From Firmicutes bacterium CAG:646 (GTDB taxonomy: Bacteria; Bacillota; Clostridia; Lachnospirales; Lachnospiraceae): 7,928 bases of DNA. Within the stretch, counting starts at the first letter, position 1. Each line of letters starts with the position of its first letter. Position numbers and translations under genes: made by a program. The stretch covers positions 127,900 to 135,827 of the forward strand of contig HF995414.1 of the NCBI GenBank assembly GCA_000432335.1. The letters run 5' to 3'. Under the pieces are notes generated by a model, which made no database searches, had not been told where the DNA came from, and saw only the letters and a list, made by a program, of their open reading frames with translations. This document shows positions 1 through 5,542 of this stretch, piece by piece.

Positions 1-313
1 GGCTGCGTTTCTGGAAGAACATGGATATCGAATATTGGAAAAGAATTATAGATGCCGGGCAGGGGAGATTGACCTCATTGCCTGGCATCAAGGCTATCTG
101 GTATTTGTGGAGGTGAAATACCGCAGCAGCGATCGGACGGGGAGCCCGGAAGAAGCGGTAGATTTTCGAAAGCAGAAGAAAATTTCCCGGGCGGCATCCT
201 GGTATCTGATGGAGCAGGGATTTTCCATGGACACACCCTGCCGATTTGATGTGGCGGCGGTTACGGAGAGAAAAATCCAGATTTTTCAGAATGCATTTTG
301 TTACCAGAGATAA
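1..313 (+). CDS. YraN-family (UPF0102) nuclease-like protein, 5'-truncated by window edge
   Basis: The reading frame is open from base 2 to a TAA at 311-313 and gives 103 visible residues beginning AAFLEEHGYRILEKNY. The real start lies before the window; from the usual family length (about 115-125 aa) roughly 15 N-terminal residues are missing. The fold is recognisable as the small PD-(D/E)XK nuclease-like YraN/UPF0102 family: GEIDLI at visible residues 21-26, FVEVKYR at 35-41 (acidic residues and the Lys of the ExK site), and the closing RFDVAAV at 81-87. Family members are cytosolic and presumed to act on nucleic acid, but a specific substrate is not established. pgeF starts 13 nt downstream on the same strand, so the two are probably co-transcribed. 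A TTG at 35-37 could be misread as a start, but the family homology continues upstream of it. Identity is secure; function is inferred from the fold. Confidence 0.9.
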   Translation, partial: AAFLEEHGYRILEKNYRCRAGEIDLIAWHQGYLVFVEVKYRSSDRTGSPEEAVDFRKQKKISRAASWYLMEQGFSMDTPCRFDVAAVTERKIQIFQNAFCYQR

Positions 314-317
314 GGAG
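312..317 (+). promoter_or_regulatory. Ribosome binding site of pgeF
   Basis: AAGGAG sits 9 nt before the ATG at 327 and overlaps the stop codon of the preceding gene. It fixes the pgeF start at 327 rather than at the in-frame ATG at 246, which lies inside the upstream gene, has no such site, and would add 27 residues unlike the family N-terminus. Confidence 0.8.
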
Positions 318-326
318 AGAGTGCAA

Positions 327-1172
327 ATGATACAGTGGAAAAACAGAGAACATGAAAATACCAAAGTGAACCGAAAGGGAGAAGTGGTATATCTGACATT
401 TCCCCGGCTGGAAGAGACCGGAGCAGTGCTTCACGGATTTACCACCCGGCTGGGAGGCGTAAGTAAAGGAGACTGCAGTTCTATGAATCTGAGTTTTTCC
501 AGAGGAGATGAGGAGGCGGCAGTATATGAGAATTATCGCCGCATCGCAGAAGCGGTGGGATTTTCCAGTGAAAGCGTGGTTTGTTCAGACCAGACCCATA
601 CGACGAATGTGCGGAGAGTAGGAAAGGAAGAAAAAGGCTGCGGTCTGTATTCGCCCAGACCGTATCAAGATGTGGATGGTCTCATCACGAATGAACCGGG
701 GGTAACGCTGGCAACTTTTTATGCGGACTGTGTTCCCTTGTATCTGGTAGATCCAGTGAAAAAAGCGGTGGGGTTGTCCCATTCCGGTTGGAGGGGAACA
801 ACAAGGAAGATTGGAAAAGTGACGGTGGAAGCTATGGAACGGGAATTTGGTTCCAGACCGGAGGATATTCTTGCGGTGATTGGTCCGTCCATCTGTCAGG
901 ACTGCTATGAGGTGAGTGAGGATGTGGCGGAGGCATTTCGAGAAGCTTATCTTCCAGCCGTGTGGAAGAGACTGCTGCTGAAAAAAGAAAATGGAAAATA
1001 CCAGCTGAACTTGTGGGAAGCATGCAGAGAAAACTTTCTGGAAGCGGGAATACCGGAAGACAACATTGTAATGCCGGAAATCTGTACCTGCTGCAATCCC
1101 AGCTTCCTGTTCTCCCATCGGGCATCCAAAGGAAAAAGAGGAAACCTTGCAGCCTTTTTGATGCTGAAATAG
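327..1172 (+). CDS. pgeF: Peptidoglycan editing factor / purine nucleoside phosphorylase family protein (YfiH/YlmD, DUF152)
   Basis: This 281-residue protein has the full YfiH/YlmD layout. HGFTTRLGG lies at residues 36-44 and DVDGLIT at 115-121. The three zinc/catalytic ligands of the family are in place: His91 in DQTH, Cys135 in ADCVPL and His152 in SHSGWRG. IGPSICQDCYEV follows at 185-196, then a Cys-rich CTCC at 253-256 and a C-terminal SHRASKGKRGNLA. In E. coli the homologue prevents L-Ser replacing L-Ala in UDP-MurNAc peptide precursors. Bacterial and human homologues (LACC1/FAMIN) also act on adenosine and methylthioadenosine. The older annotation 'polyphenol oxidase/laccase' belongs to the same family. 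No signal peptide or membrane segment is seen, so it should be cytosolic. It follows the YraN-type gene by 13 nt and faces prs tail to tail. Family assignment is firm; which activity matters in this organism is inferred. Confidence 0.93.
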   Translation: MIQWKNREHENTKVNRKGEVVYLTFPRLEETGAVLHGFTTRLGGVSKGDCSSMNLSFSRGDEEAAVYENYRRIAEAVGFSSESVVCSDQTHTTNVRRVGKEEKGCGLYSPRPYQDVDGLITNEPGVTLATFYADCVPLYLVDPVKKAVGLSHSGWRGTTRKIGKVTVEAMEREFGSRPEDILAVIGPSICQDCYEVSEDVAEAFREAYLPAVWKRLLLKKENGKYQLNLWEACRENFLEAGIPEDNIVMPEICTCCNPSFLFSHRASKGKRGNLAAFLMLK

Positions 1173-1202
1173 ACAGAATATCTTGGAATGGGGGCTTCTT
1201 AA

Positions 1203-1247
1203 ATGAAAGATTTCTTTGGGAAGATTCCGGGAAAGAAAAAGAGTTGA
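1203..1247 (+). CDS. Possible 14-codon micro-ORF (speculative)
   Basis: ATG at 1203 opens a 14-residue frame, MKDFFGKIPGKKKS, ending in TGA at 1245-1247, inside the left arm of the long hairpin. A GGGGG run at 1190-1194, 8 nt upstream of the ATG, could pair with the anti-Shine-Dalgarno CCUCC through one G-U wobble, which is weaker than the sites of its neighbours. The predicted peptide is basic with a hydrophobic start. It could equally be chance sequence in a terminator region. No function is proposed. Confidence 0.12.
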   Translation: MKDFFGKIPGKKKS

Positions 1248-1385
1248 TGTAAGTGGGAGAAGATTTATGCACAATCAAACGAATTTGTCGAGCACATCTT
1301 TGAGACTTCAGGCTCAAAGTGAGCGCAGACTGAGTTTGATGGCATAAATCTTCAAAATTCCCATTACGTCAACTCTTATTTTTAT
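1231..1385. terminator. Long imperfect hairpin between convergent pgeF and prs; probable bidirectional terminator
   Basis: Two nearly complementary arms flank this gap. Positions 1239-1252 pair with 1364-1377 (one G-U), 1254-1258 with 1359-1363 (base 1253 bulged), 1259-1270 with 1342-1353 perfectly (12 bp; 1354-1358 bulged), and 1274-1280 with 1334-1340 (7 bp). Inside lies a clean hairpin, CTTTGAG at 1298-1304 with CTCAAAG at 1313-1319 and an 8-nt loop. The right flank reads TTATTTTTATTTATT on the plus strand. The left flank gives TTTTTCTTTC on the minus strand. Transcripts from either gene would therefore end in a U-rich tract after a stable stem. The termination role is inferred. The length, about 140 nt, is well beyond a normal intrinsic terminator, and a small repeat element or a structured RNA are alternatives. 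Confidence 0.7.
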
Positions 1386-2554
1386 TTATTTCTGCTTGTC
1401 TCCAGCAGTTTATTGATCTTAGCTGTAGTAGAACGAACTCTTTCTACAGACACATCATGGTTTAAGGTGTCCATAATACTTGCCAGATATTTGCTCATAG
1501 TTGCCGGCTCATAGTATGGGCGGTTGATCAGCTCTTCGGTGCGGTAATTCAGGTCGGTGGTGATCACTTTGTGAATATATCCTTTTTCATAATAGTCATC
1601 AAATTTTTTCAGACCATCGGTGAACAGACCGAAAGTTGTGCAGACAAATACTCGATTTGCGTTTCTGTCTTTCAACTGCTTTGCCACATCCAGCATACTT
1701 TCACCGGAAGAAATCATATCATCAATTACGATAACGTCTTTTCCGGCAACGGAATCTCCCAAAAATTCATGTGCTACGATAGGATTCTTCCCATTTACAA
1801 TAGTAGAGTAATCTCGGCGTTTGTAGAACATACCCATGTCTACGCCAAGGATATTGGAGAAGTATACGGCTCTTGCCATAGCTCCCTCATCCGGGCTGAT
1901 GATCATCAGATGTTCGTTGTCAATGGTGAGGTCCGGAACAGAACGGAGCAGAGCCTTCAAAAACTGGTATGTAGGCATGAAATTATCAAATCCGTCCAAG
2001 GGGATCGCATTCTGTACACGGGGATCGTGAGCATCGAAAGTGATGATGTTGGATACGCCCATGTTTGTCAGTTCCTGCAAAGCCAGCGCGCAGTCCAGAG
2101 ACTCTCTTTTGGTACGTTTGTGCTGACGACCTTCATACAGGAAAGGCATGATTACGTTGATACGGTGCGCTTTTCCCGTAGCTGCCGCAATGATACGTTT
2201 CAGATCCTGAAAATGATCATCCGGTGACATATGGTTTTCATAGCCGCTCACTTTATAAGTGATGCTGTAGTTTGTTACATCACACATAATGAACAGGTCC
2301 ATACCACGAACAGATTCGTTGATTTTTCCTTTCGCTTCGCCGGTACCGAAACGAGGACACTCGCAGTCGATCAGGAAAGAATCTTCAGAATATCCGGACC
2401 AGGAAATACCTGCTGACTGATGAGAAGTCATTTCCTTACGGAACTGTACCAGATAACGGTCAACACTTTTTGCCAGTTCTTCACAGCCCTTTAAAGCGGC
2501 GATTTTGATGGGGGCAACAGGAATAGAATTTTCCAATAAATCTAAATTTGCCAT
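1382..2554 (-). CDS. prs: Ribose-phosphate pyrophosphokinase (PRPP synthetase), long form
   Basis: This enzyme makes 5-phosphoribosyl 1-diphosphate from ribose 5-phosphate and ATP in the cytosol, feeding purine, pyrimidine, NAD, His and Trp synthesis. With the ATG at 2554 it is 390 residues, beginning MANLDLLENSIPV. Visible family landmarks in order are FGTGEAKGKINESVRG at 69-84, RQHKRTKRES at 143-152, DAHD at 174-177, SPDEGAMARA at 220-229, the catalytic-loop-like KRRD at 245-248, and the PRPP loop VIVIDDMISSGES at 274-286. The usual bacterial enzyme is about 315 aa. The extra length here comes from a longer N-terminal half, including residues about 40-68, and a C-terminal extension. The PRPP loop reads DDMISSGES instead of the common DDxxDTGGT type, so regulation or kinetics may differ. 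An upstream in-frame ATG at 2605 would add 17 residues but lacks a ribosome binding site and lies inside the leader dyad. Confidence 0.92.
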   Translation of the reverse strand: MANLDLLENSIPVAPIKIAALKGCEELAKSVDRYLVQFRKEMTSHQSAGISWSGYSEDSFLIDCECPRFGTGEAKGKINESVRGMDLFIMCDVTNYSITYKVSGYENHMSPDDHFQDLKRIIAAATGKAHRINVIMPFLYEGRQHKRTKRESLDCALALQELTNMGVSNIITFDAHDPRVQNAIPLDGFDNFMPTYQFLKALLRSVPDLTIDNEHLMIISPDEGAMARAVYFSNILGVDMGMFYKRRDYSTIVNGKNPIVAHEFLGDSVAGKDVIVIDDMISSGESMLDVAKQLKDRNANRVFVCTTFGLFTDGLKKFDDYYEKGYIHKVITTDLNYRTEELINRPYYEPATMSKYLASIMDTLNHDVSVERVRSTTAKINKLLETSRNK

Positions 2555-2559
2555 AGCAA

Positions 2560-2564
2560 CCTCC
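2560..2564 (-). promoter_or_regulatory. Ribosome binding site of prs
   Basis: On the minus strand GGAGG lies 5 nt before the ATG at 2554. This supports that start over the in-frame ATG at 2605, which has no comparable site. Confidence 0.8.
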
Positions 2565-2579
2565 AGATAGATAATTTTA

Positions 2580-2620
2580 TGTAACGGCTTCCATTTTGGA
2601 ATCAAAAGGAAAACGTTACA
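2580..2620. promoter_or_regulatory. Inverted repeat with 13-nt half-sites in the prs leader
   Basis: Two half-sites face each other: TGTAACGGCTTCC on the plus strand at 2580-2592, and TGTAACGTTTTCC on the minus strand from 2620 to 2608. They match at 11 of 13 positions and are separated by 15 nt. As RNA this gives a 7-bp stem, a 2x2 internal loop and a 4-bp stem, lying between the prs promoter and its ribosome binding site. The TTCC at 2589-2592 can also pair with a nearer GGAA at 2598-2601, so two mutually exclusive folds are possible. No U-run follows, so it is not a standard terminator. It may be a repressor operator or a leader RNA element; no known regulator box is recognised. Confidence 0.5.
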
Positions 2621-2648
2621 ATTTAACTAGAATTTTACAGACATAATA

Positions 2649-2677
2649 GTTATACCCTAGAAAAAGGGCGTAGTCAA
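2649..2677 (-). promoter_or_regulatory. Sigma-A promoter of prs
   Basis: On the minus strand TTGACT (2677-2672), a 17-nt spacer and TATAAC (2654-2649) form a near-consensus promoter. Transcription should begin around 2642, giving a leader of about 88 nt that contains the inverted repeat at 2580-2620. Confidence 0.8.
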
Positions 2678-2734
2678 GAAATATGTCGCATTCCGGCGAA
2701 AAATGACAGGGGTTTCTTCTATTTTAATCTCACA

Positions 2735-2763
2735 TTGACAGATGCTCCGGTGAAATTTATAAT
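2735..2763 (+). promoter_or_regulatory. Consensus sigma-A promoter P1 upstream of the DUF512-der-plsY-gpsA operon
   Basis: TTGACA at 2735-2740, exactly 17 nt, then TATAAT at 2758-2763: both hexamers and the spacing match the consensus completely. The start site should be near 2770, about 100 nt before the likely DUF512 start. The rest of the 2555-2870 region holds the prs promoter and leader dyad, the second promoter, and no gene that I can support beyond the two-codon mini-ORF at 2841. Confidence 0.8.
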
Positions 2764-2794
2764 GAATTTGAGCTGTATAATAATTGATGTTGAG

Positions 2795-2807
2795 GTCAAA
2801 ACTTGAC
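2795..2807. promoter_or_regulatory. Short palindrome over the -35 box of promoter P2
   Basis: GTCAA at 2795-2799 and TTGAC at 2803-2807 are perfect inverted repeats separated by 3 nt, and the right half is most of the P2 -35 hexamer. A protein binding here would block P2 and lie in the path of transcription from P1. A 5-bp dyad containing a -35 box can arise by chance, so this is only a candidate operator. Confidence 0.3.
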
Positions 2808-2831
2808 AATCCAGAAGATGTTCTATATAGT
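2803..2831 (+). promoter_or_regulatory. Sigma-A promoter P2 of the DUF512-der-plsY-gpsA operon
   Basis: TTGACA at 2803-2808, a 17-nt spacer, then TATAGT at 2826-2831 (5 of 6 consensus). The start site should fall at about 2837-2839, leaving a leader of about 33 nt to the ATG at 2871. It lies 68 nt downstream of P1, giving tandem promoters. Confidence 0.8.
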
Positions 2832-2840
2832 AAGGTAGCA

Positions 2841-2849
2841 ATGAAATGA
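2841..2849 (+). other. Two-codon mini-ORF before the DUF512 gene
   Basis: ATG AAA TGA is preceded 5 nt upstream by AAGG (2832-2835), an adequate ribosome binding site. Its stop lies 3 nt before the in-frame ATG at 2853, an alternative start of the DUF512 gene. The binding site would be present only in P1 transcripts, since P2 starts after it. Translation of this mini-ORF is a hypothesis. Confidence 0.25.
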
Positions 2850-2854
2850 GAAAT

Positions 2855-2858
2855 GGAG
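2855..2858 (+). promoter_or_regulatory. Probable ribosome binding site of the DUF512 gene
   Basis: GGAG lies 12 nt before the ATG at 2871, a little far but the only clear site. The other candidate ATG, at 2853, has no good purine-rich site at normal distance. This favours the 2871 start, and MKKNRHVIRKVFP is also a typical N-terminus for the family. Confidence 0.45.
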
Positions 2859-2870
2859 ACAAACATAAAA

Positions 2871-4262
2871 ATGAAGAAAAACAGGCATGTGATCAGAAAG
2901 GTTTTTCCGGACAGTATCGCGGAAGAGATGGAGCTTGTTCCGGGAGATGAACTGATCTCCATTAACGGACAGCCTATAGAAGATGTGTTTGATTATCATT
3001 ATCTGGTAAATGATGAATATCTGGAGATTCTCGTGCGCAAGGCAGACGGAGAAGAGTGGGAACTGGAGATAGAAAAGGATTTCGAGGAAGATCTGGGAGT
3101 GGAATTTGAAAATAGTCTGATGGATGAATATCGTTCCTGCAGGAATCATTGTATTTTCTGCTTTATCGATCAGATGCCTCCTGGTATGAGGGAAACCTTA
3201 TATTTTAAGGATGATGATTCCCGGCTTTCTTTTTTGCAGGGGAACTATGTGACACTGACCAATATGAGCGATCATGATATCGATCGGGTGATCCGATACC
3301 ATTTGGCGCCTATTAATATTTCTTTTCAGACGACAAATCCAAAACTTCGGTGTGAGATGCTGCATAACCGCTTTGCGGGAGATATTTTCCCGAAGGTGGA
3401 CCGGCTGTTTCAGGCAGGGATTGAGATGAATGGTCAGGTGGTTCTCTGCAAGGGGATTAACGACGGGGAAGAATTAGAGCGGACGATCCGAGACTTATCT
3501 GGTTATCTGCCCCATCTGAAAAGTGTTTCTGTCGTTCCAGTGGGACTGAGCAAATACAGAGAAGGTCTGCATCCGCTGGAACCATTTAACAGAGAGGATG
3601 CGCTGGGAGTACTGGAGACGGTTCATCGCTGGCAGAAAAAATTATATGAGCAGTATGGTCTGCATTTTATCCACTGTAGTGATGAGTGGTATATTCTGGC
3701 AGGTTTACCGCTTCCGGAAGAAGAACGATACGACGGTTATCTTCAGTTGGAAAATGGCGTGGGAATGCTGCGGCTTCTGGAAGAAGAGGTGCAGGAGGAG
3801 CTTGCGCACCGCAAAGGAGATGAAAGAGTGCGAAGAGTTTCTATTGCCACTGGCAAACTGGCAGCGCCTTTTATTCAGGAAAATGTGGAACGGGTCAGAA
3901 CGGTGTATGGAAATGTAGAAGCGCAGGTTTATCCCATACGAAATGATTTCTTCGGAGAGCTGATCACAGTGTCCGGGCTGATCACCGGACAGGATCTGAA
4001 AGAACAGTTAAAAGGAAAAGATTTGGGAGAATGTCTTTTGATCCCCTGTAATATGCTTCGGGCGGGTGAAAATGTTTTTCTGGACGATGTGACAGTAGAA
4101 GAAGTGGAAGAGCAGTTGGGCGTACCGGTAGCAGTGGTAGATGAGGATGGCGTTTCTTTTGTCCATGCTCTGACAGAAAAAGAGATTGTAAAGAATCATA
4201 AAAGGAGACAAATATATGAGCAAACCGATTGTAGCGATTGTGGGACGGCCGAACGTGGGTAA
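2871..4262 (+). CDS. DUF512 family radical SAM protein with N-terminal PDZ domain
   Basis: With the start at 2871 the protein has 463 residues (469 if the ATG at 2853 is used). Residues about 5-60 form a PDZ-like domain (HVIRKVFPDSIAEEM, then ELVPGDELISINGQPI). A radical SAM cluster motif follows, C90-x3-C94-x2-C97 (CRNHCIFC), then FIDQMPPGMRETLYFKDDD and a TIM-barrel-like core (INISFQTTNP at 148-157, GIEMNGQVVLCKGIND at 183-198, SVVPVGLSKYREG at 220-232). The C-terminal DUF512 domain occupies about 240-430. It is predicted to be a cytosolic Fe-S enzyme; its substrate is unknown and I do not propose one. It heads an operon with der, plsY and gpsA. The stop at 4260-4262 lies 47 nt inside der, so the last 15 residues (from about Tyr449) are read out of frame over the der P-loop. 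Membership of the family is firm; the exact start is less certain. Confidence 0.88.
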   Translation: MKKNRHVIRKVFPDSIAEEMELVPGDELISINGQPIEDVFDYHYLVNDEYLEILVRKADGEEWELEIEKDFEEDLGVEFENSLMDEYRSCRNHCIFCFIDQMPPGMRETLYFKDDDSRLSFLQGNYVTLTNMSDHDIDRVIRYHLAPINISFQTTNPKLRCEMLHNRFAGDIFPKVDRLFQAGIEMNGQVVLCKGINDGEELERTIRDLSGYLPHLKSVSVVPVGLSKYREGLHPLEPFNREDALGVLETVHRWQKKLYEQYGLHFIHCSDEWYILAGLPLPEEERYDGYLQLENGVGMLRLLEEEVQEELAHRKGDERVRRVSIATGKLAAPFIQENVERVRTVYGNVEAQVYPIRNDFFGELITVSGLITGQDLKEQLKGKDLGECLLIPCNMLRAGENVFLDDVTVEEVEEQLGVPVAVVDEDGVSFVHALTEKEIVKNHKRRQIYEQTDCSDCGTAERG

Positions 4263-5541
4263 ATCTACCCTGTTCAATGTTCTTGCAGGAGATAATATTT
4301 CTATTGTAAAAGATACGCCGGGGGTTACGAGAGACAGAATCTATGCGGATGCTTCCTGGCTGAATTATAATTTTACGCTGATCGATACGGGTGGTATTGA
4401 ACCGGAGAGTAAAGATGTGATTCTCTCACAGATGAGAGATCAGGCGCAGATTGCTATTGATACGGCAGATGTTATCGTGTTTATCACCGATGTGCGGCAG
4501 GGACTTGTGGATGCGGATTCCAAGGTGGCAGATATGCTGAGAAGAAGCGGCAAGCCGGTGGTACTGGCAGTAAATAAGGTGGACAGTTTTGAAAAATTCA
4601 TGCCGGACGTGTATGAATTTTATAATCTTGGAATTGGAGACCCGATTCCGATTTCAGCATCTGGCAGACTGGGAATGGGTGATCTGTTGGATGAAGTGGT
4701 GAAATTTTTCCAGGAGGATGAGCTGTCTGAGGAAGAAAATGAAATTCCGCGGATTGCCATCGTGGGAAAACCGAATGTGGGAAAATCTTCCATCGTCAAC
4801 AAATTGTTGGGACAGAACCGGGTGATCGTTTCCAATGTGGCGGGAACCACAAGAGACGCTATTGATACGAATGTGATGTGGAACGGCAAGGAATATATTT
4901 TTATTGATACCGCCGGATTGAGAAGAAAGAATAAAATCAAAGAAGAGCTAGAGCGCTACAGTATTATTCGTACGGTTACAGCGGTAGAGCGGGCTGATGT
5001 GGTGATTGTCGTGATCGATGCCGAAGAAGGAATCACGGAGCAGGATGCGAAAATCGCCGGGATTGCTCATGAGCGAGGTAAGGGGATTATTATTGCCGTG
5101 AATAAATGGGATGCGATCGAGAAAGATGACAAAACCATTTACAAATACACGAATAAAATACGGGAAACACTGGCCTATATGCCATATGCAGAGCTTTTGT
5201 TTATTTCTGCGCAGACAGGACAGAGACTTCCCAAATTGTTTGACACCATTGATATGGTACTGGAAAATCAGACGCTTCGTGTGCAGACAGGTGTGTTAAA
5301 TGAGATTATGACTGAGGCAGTGGCTATGCAGCAGCCGCCTTCCGACAAGGGAAAACGTCTGAAATTGTTTTATATTACGCAGGTAGCCGTGAAACCGCCT
5401 ACGTTCGTTATTTTTGTAAATGACAAAGAGCTCATGCATTTTTCTTATACCCGCTATCTGGAGAATAAGATCAGAGATGCTTTCGGATTCCGGGGAACTT
5501 CTTTGAAATTTATTATCCGGGAGAGAAAAGGAGAAAAATAA
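4216..5541 (+). CDS. der: Ribosome biogenesis GTPase Der (EngA), two tandem GTPase domains
   Basis: Der is an essential GTPase of late 50S ribosomal subunit assembly. The 441-residue protein has the full architecture. GTPase 1 has GRPNVGKS at 10-17, DTGG at 57-60, NKVD at 120-123 and SAS at 147-149. An acidic linker lies at about 166-176. GTPase 2 has GKPNVGKS at 184-191, DTAGLRRK at 231-238, NKWD at 296-299 and SAQTG at 331-335. A C-terminal KH-like domain (about 350-437) ends in GFRGTSLKFIIRERKGEK, the usual family close. The ATG at 4216 follows AAAGGAGA at 4201-4208, and it begins MSKPIVAIVGRPNVGKS as expected. It overlaps the upstream DUF512 gene by 47 nt and is followed by plsY after 1 nt, so it is translated from the same operon mRNA. 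No motif is missing. Confidence 0.98.
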   Translation: MSKPIVAIVGRPNVGKSTLFNVLAGDNISIVKDTPGVTRDRIYADASWLNYNFTLIDTGGIEPESKDVILSQMRDQAQIAIDTADVIVFITDVRQGLVDADSKVADMLRRSGKPVVLAVNKVDSFEKFMPDVYEFYNLGIGDPIPISASGRLGMGDLLDEVVKFFQEDELSEEENEIPRIAIVGKPNVGKSSIVNKLLGQNRVIVSNVAGTTRDAIDTNVMWNGKEYIFIDTAGLRRKNKIKEELERYSIIRTVTAVERADVVIVVIDAEEGITEQDAKIAGIAHERGKGIIIAVNKWDAIEKDDKTIYKYTNKIRETLAYMPYAELLFISAQTGQRLPKLFDTIDMVLENQTLRVQTGVLNEIMTEAVAMQQPPSDKGKRLKLFYITQVAVKPPTFVIFVNDKELMHFSYTRYLENKIRDAFGFRGTSLKFIIRERKGEK

Positions 5542-5542
5542 A

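Noticed and set aside
246..326. Longer pgeF starting at the ATG at 246
   Set aside because: It would lie inside the YraN-type gene, has no ribosome binding site, and its 27 extra residues do not resemble the family; the AAGGAG at 312-317 supports 327.
1206..1217. Short palindrome AAAGATTTCTTT after pgeF as a separate terminator
   Set aside because: The 5-bp arms with a 2-nt loop are too weak and are not followed by a U-run; the larger hairpin just downstream is the better candidate.
585..1317. Long open frames on the minus strand opposite pgeF (229 and 161 codons)
   Set aside because: They are antisense to a well-conserved gene, have low-complexity composition rich in Ser, Phe and Pro, and show no recognisable domain: shadows.
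1571..2227. 218-codon plus-strand frame opposite prs
   Set aside because: It is antisense to conserved prs motifs, with no domain and no ribosome binding site: shadow.
2776..2781. Extra TATAAT at 2776-2781
   Set aside because: There is no -35-like hexamer at 16-18 nt upstream (the sequence there is AT-rich P1 -10 flank), so it is probably incidental.
2657..2962. 101-codon minus-strand frame spanning the divergent promoter region
   Set aside because: It reads across both plus-strand promoters and the start of the DUF512 gene, with no domain; the hydrophobic stretch is antisense to Lys/Asn-rich codons.
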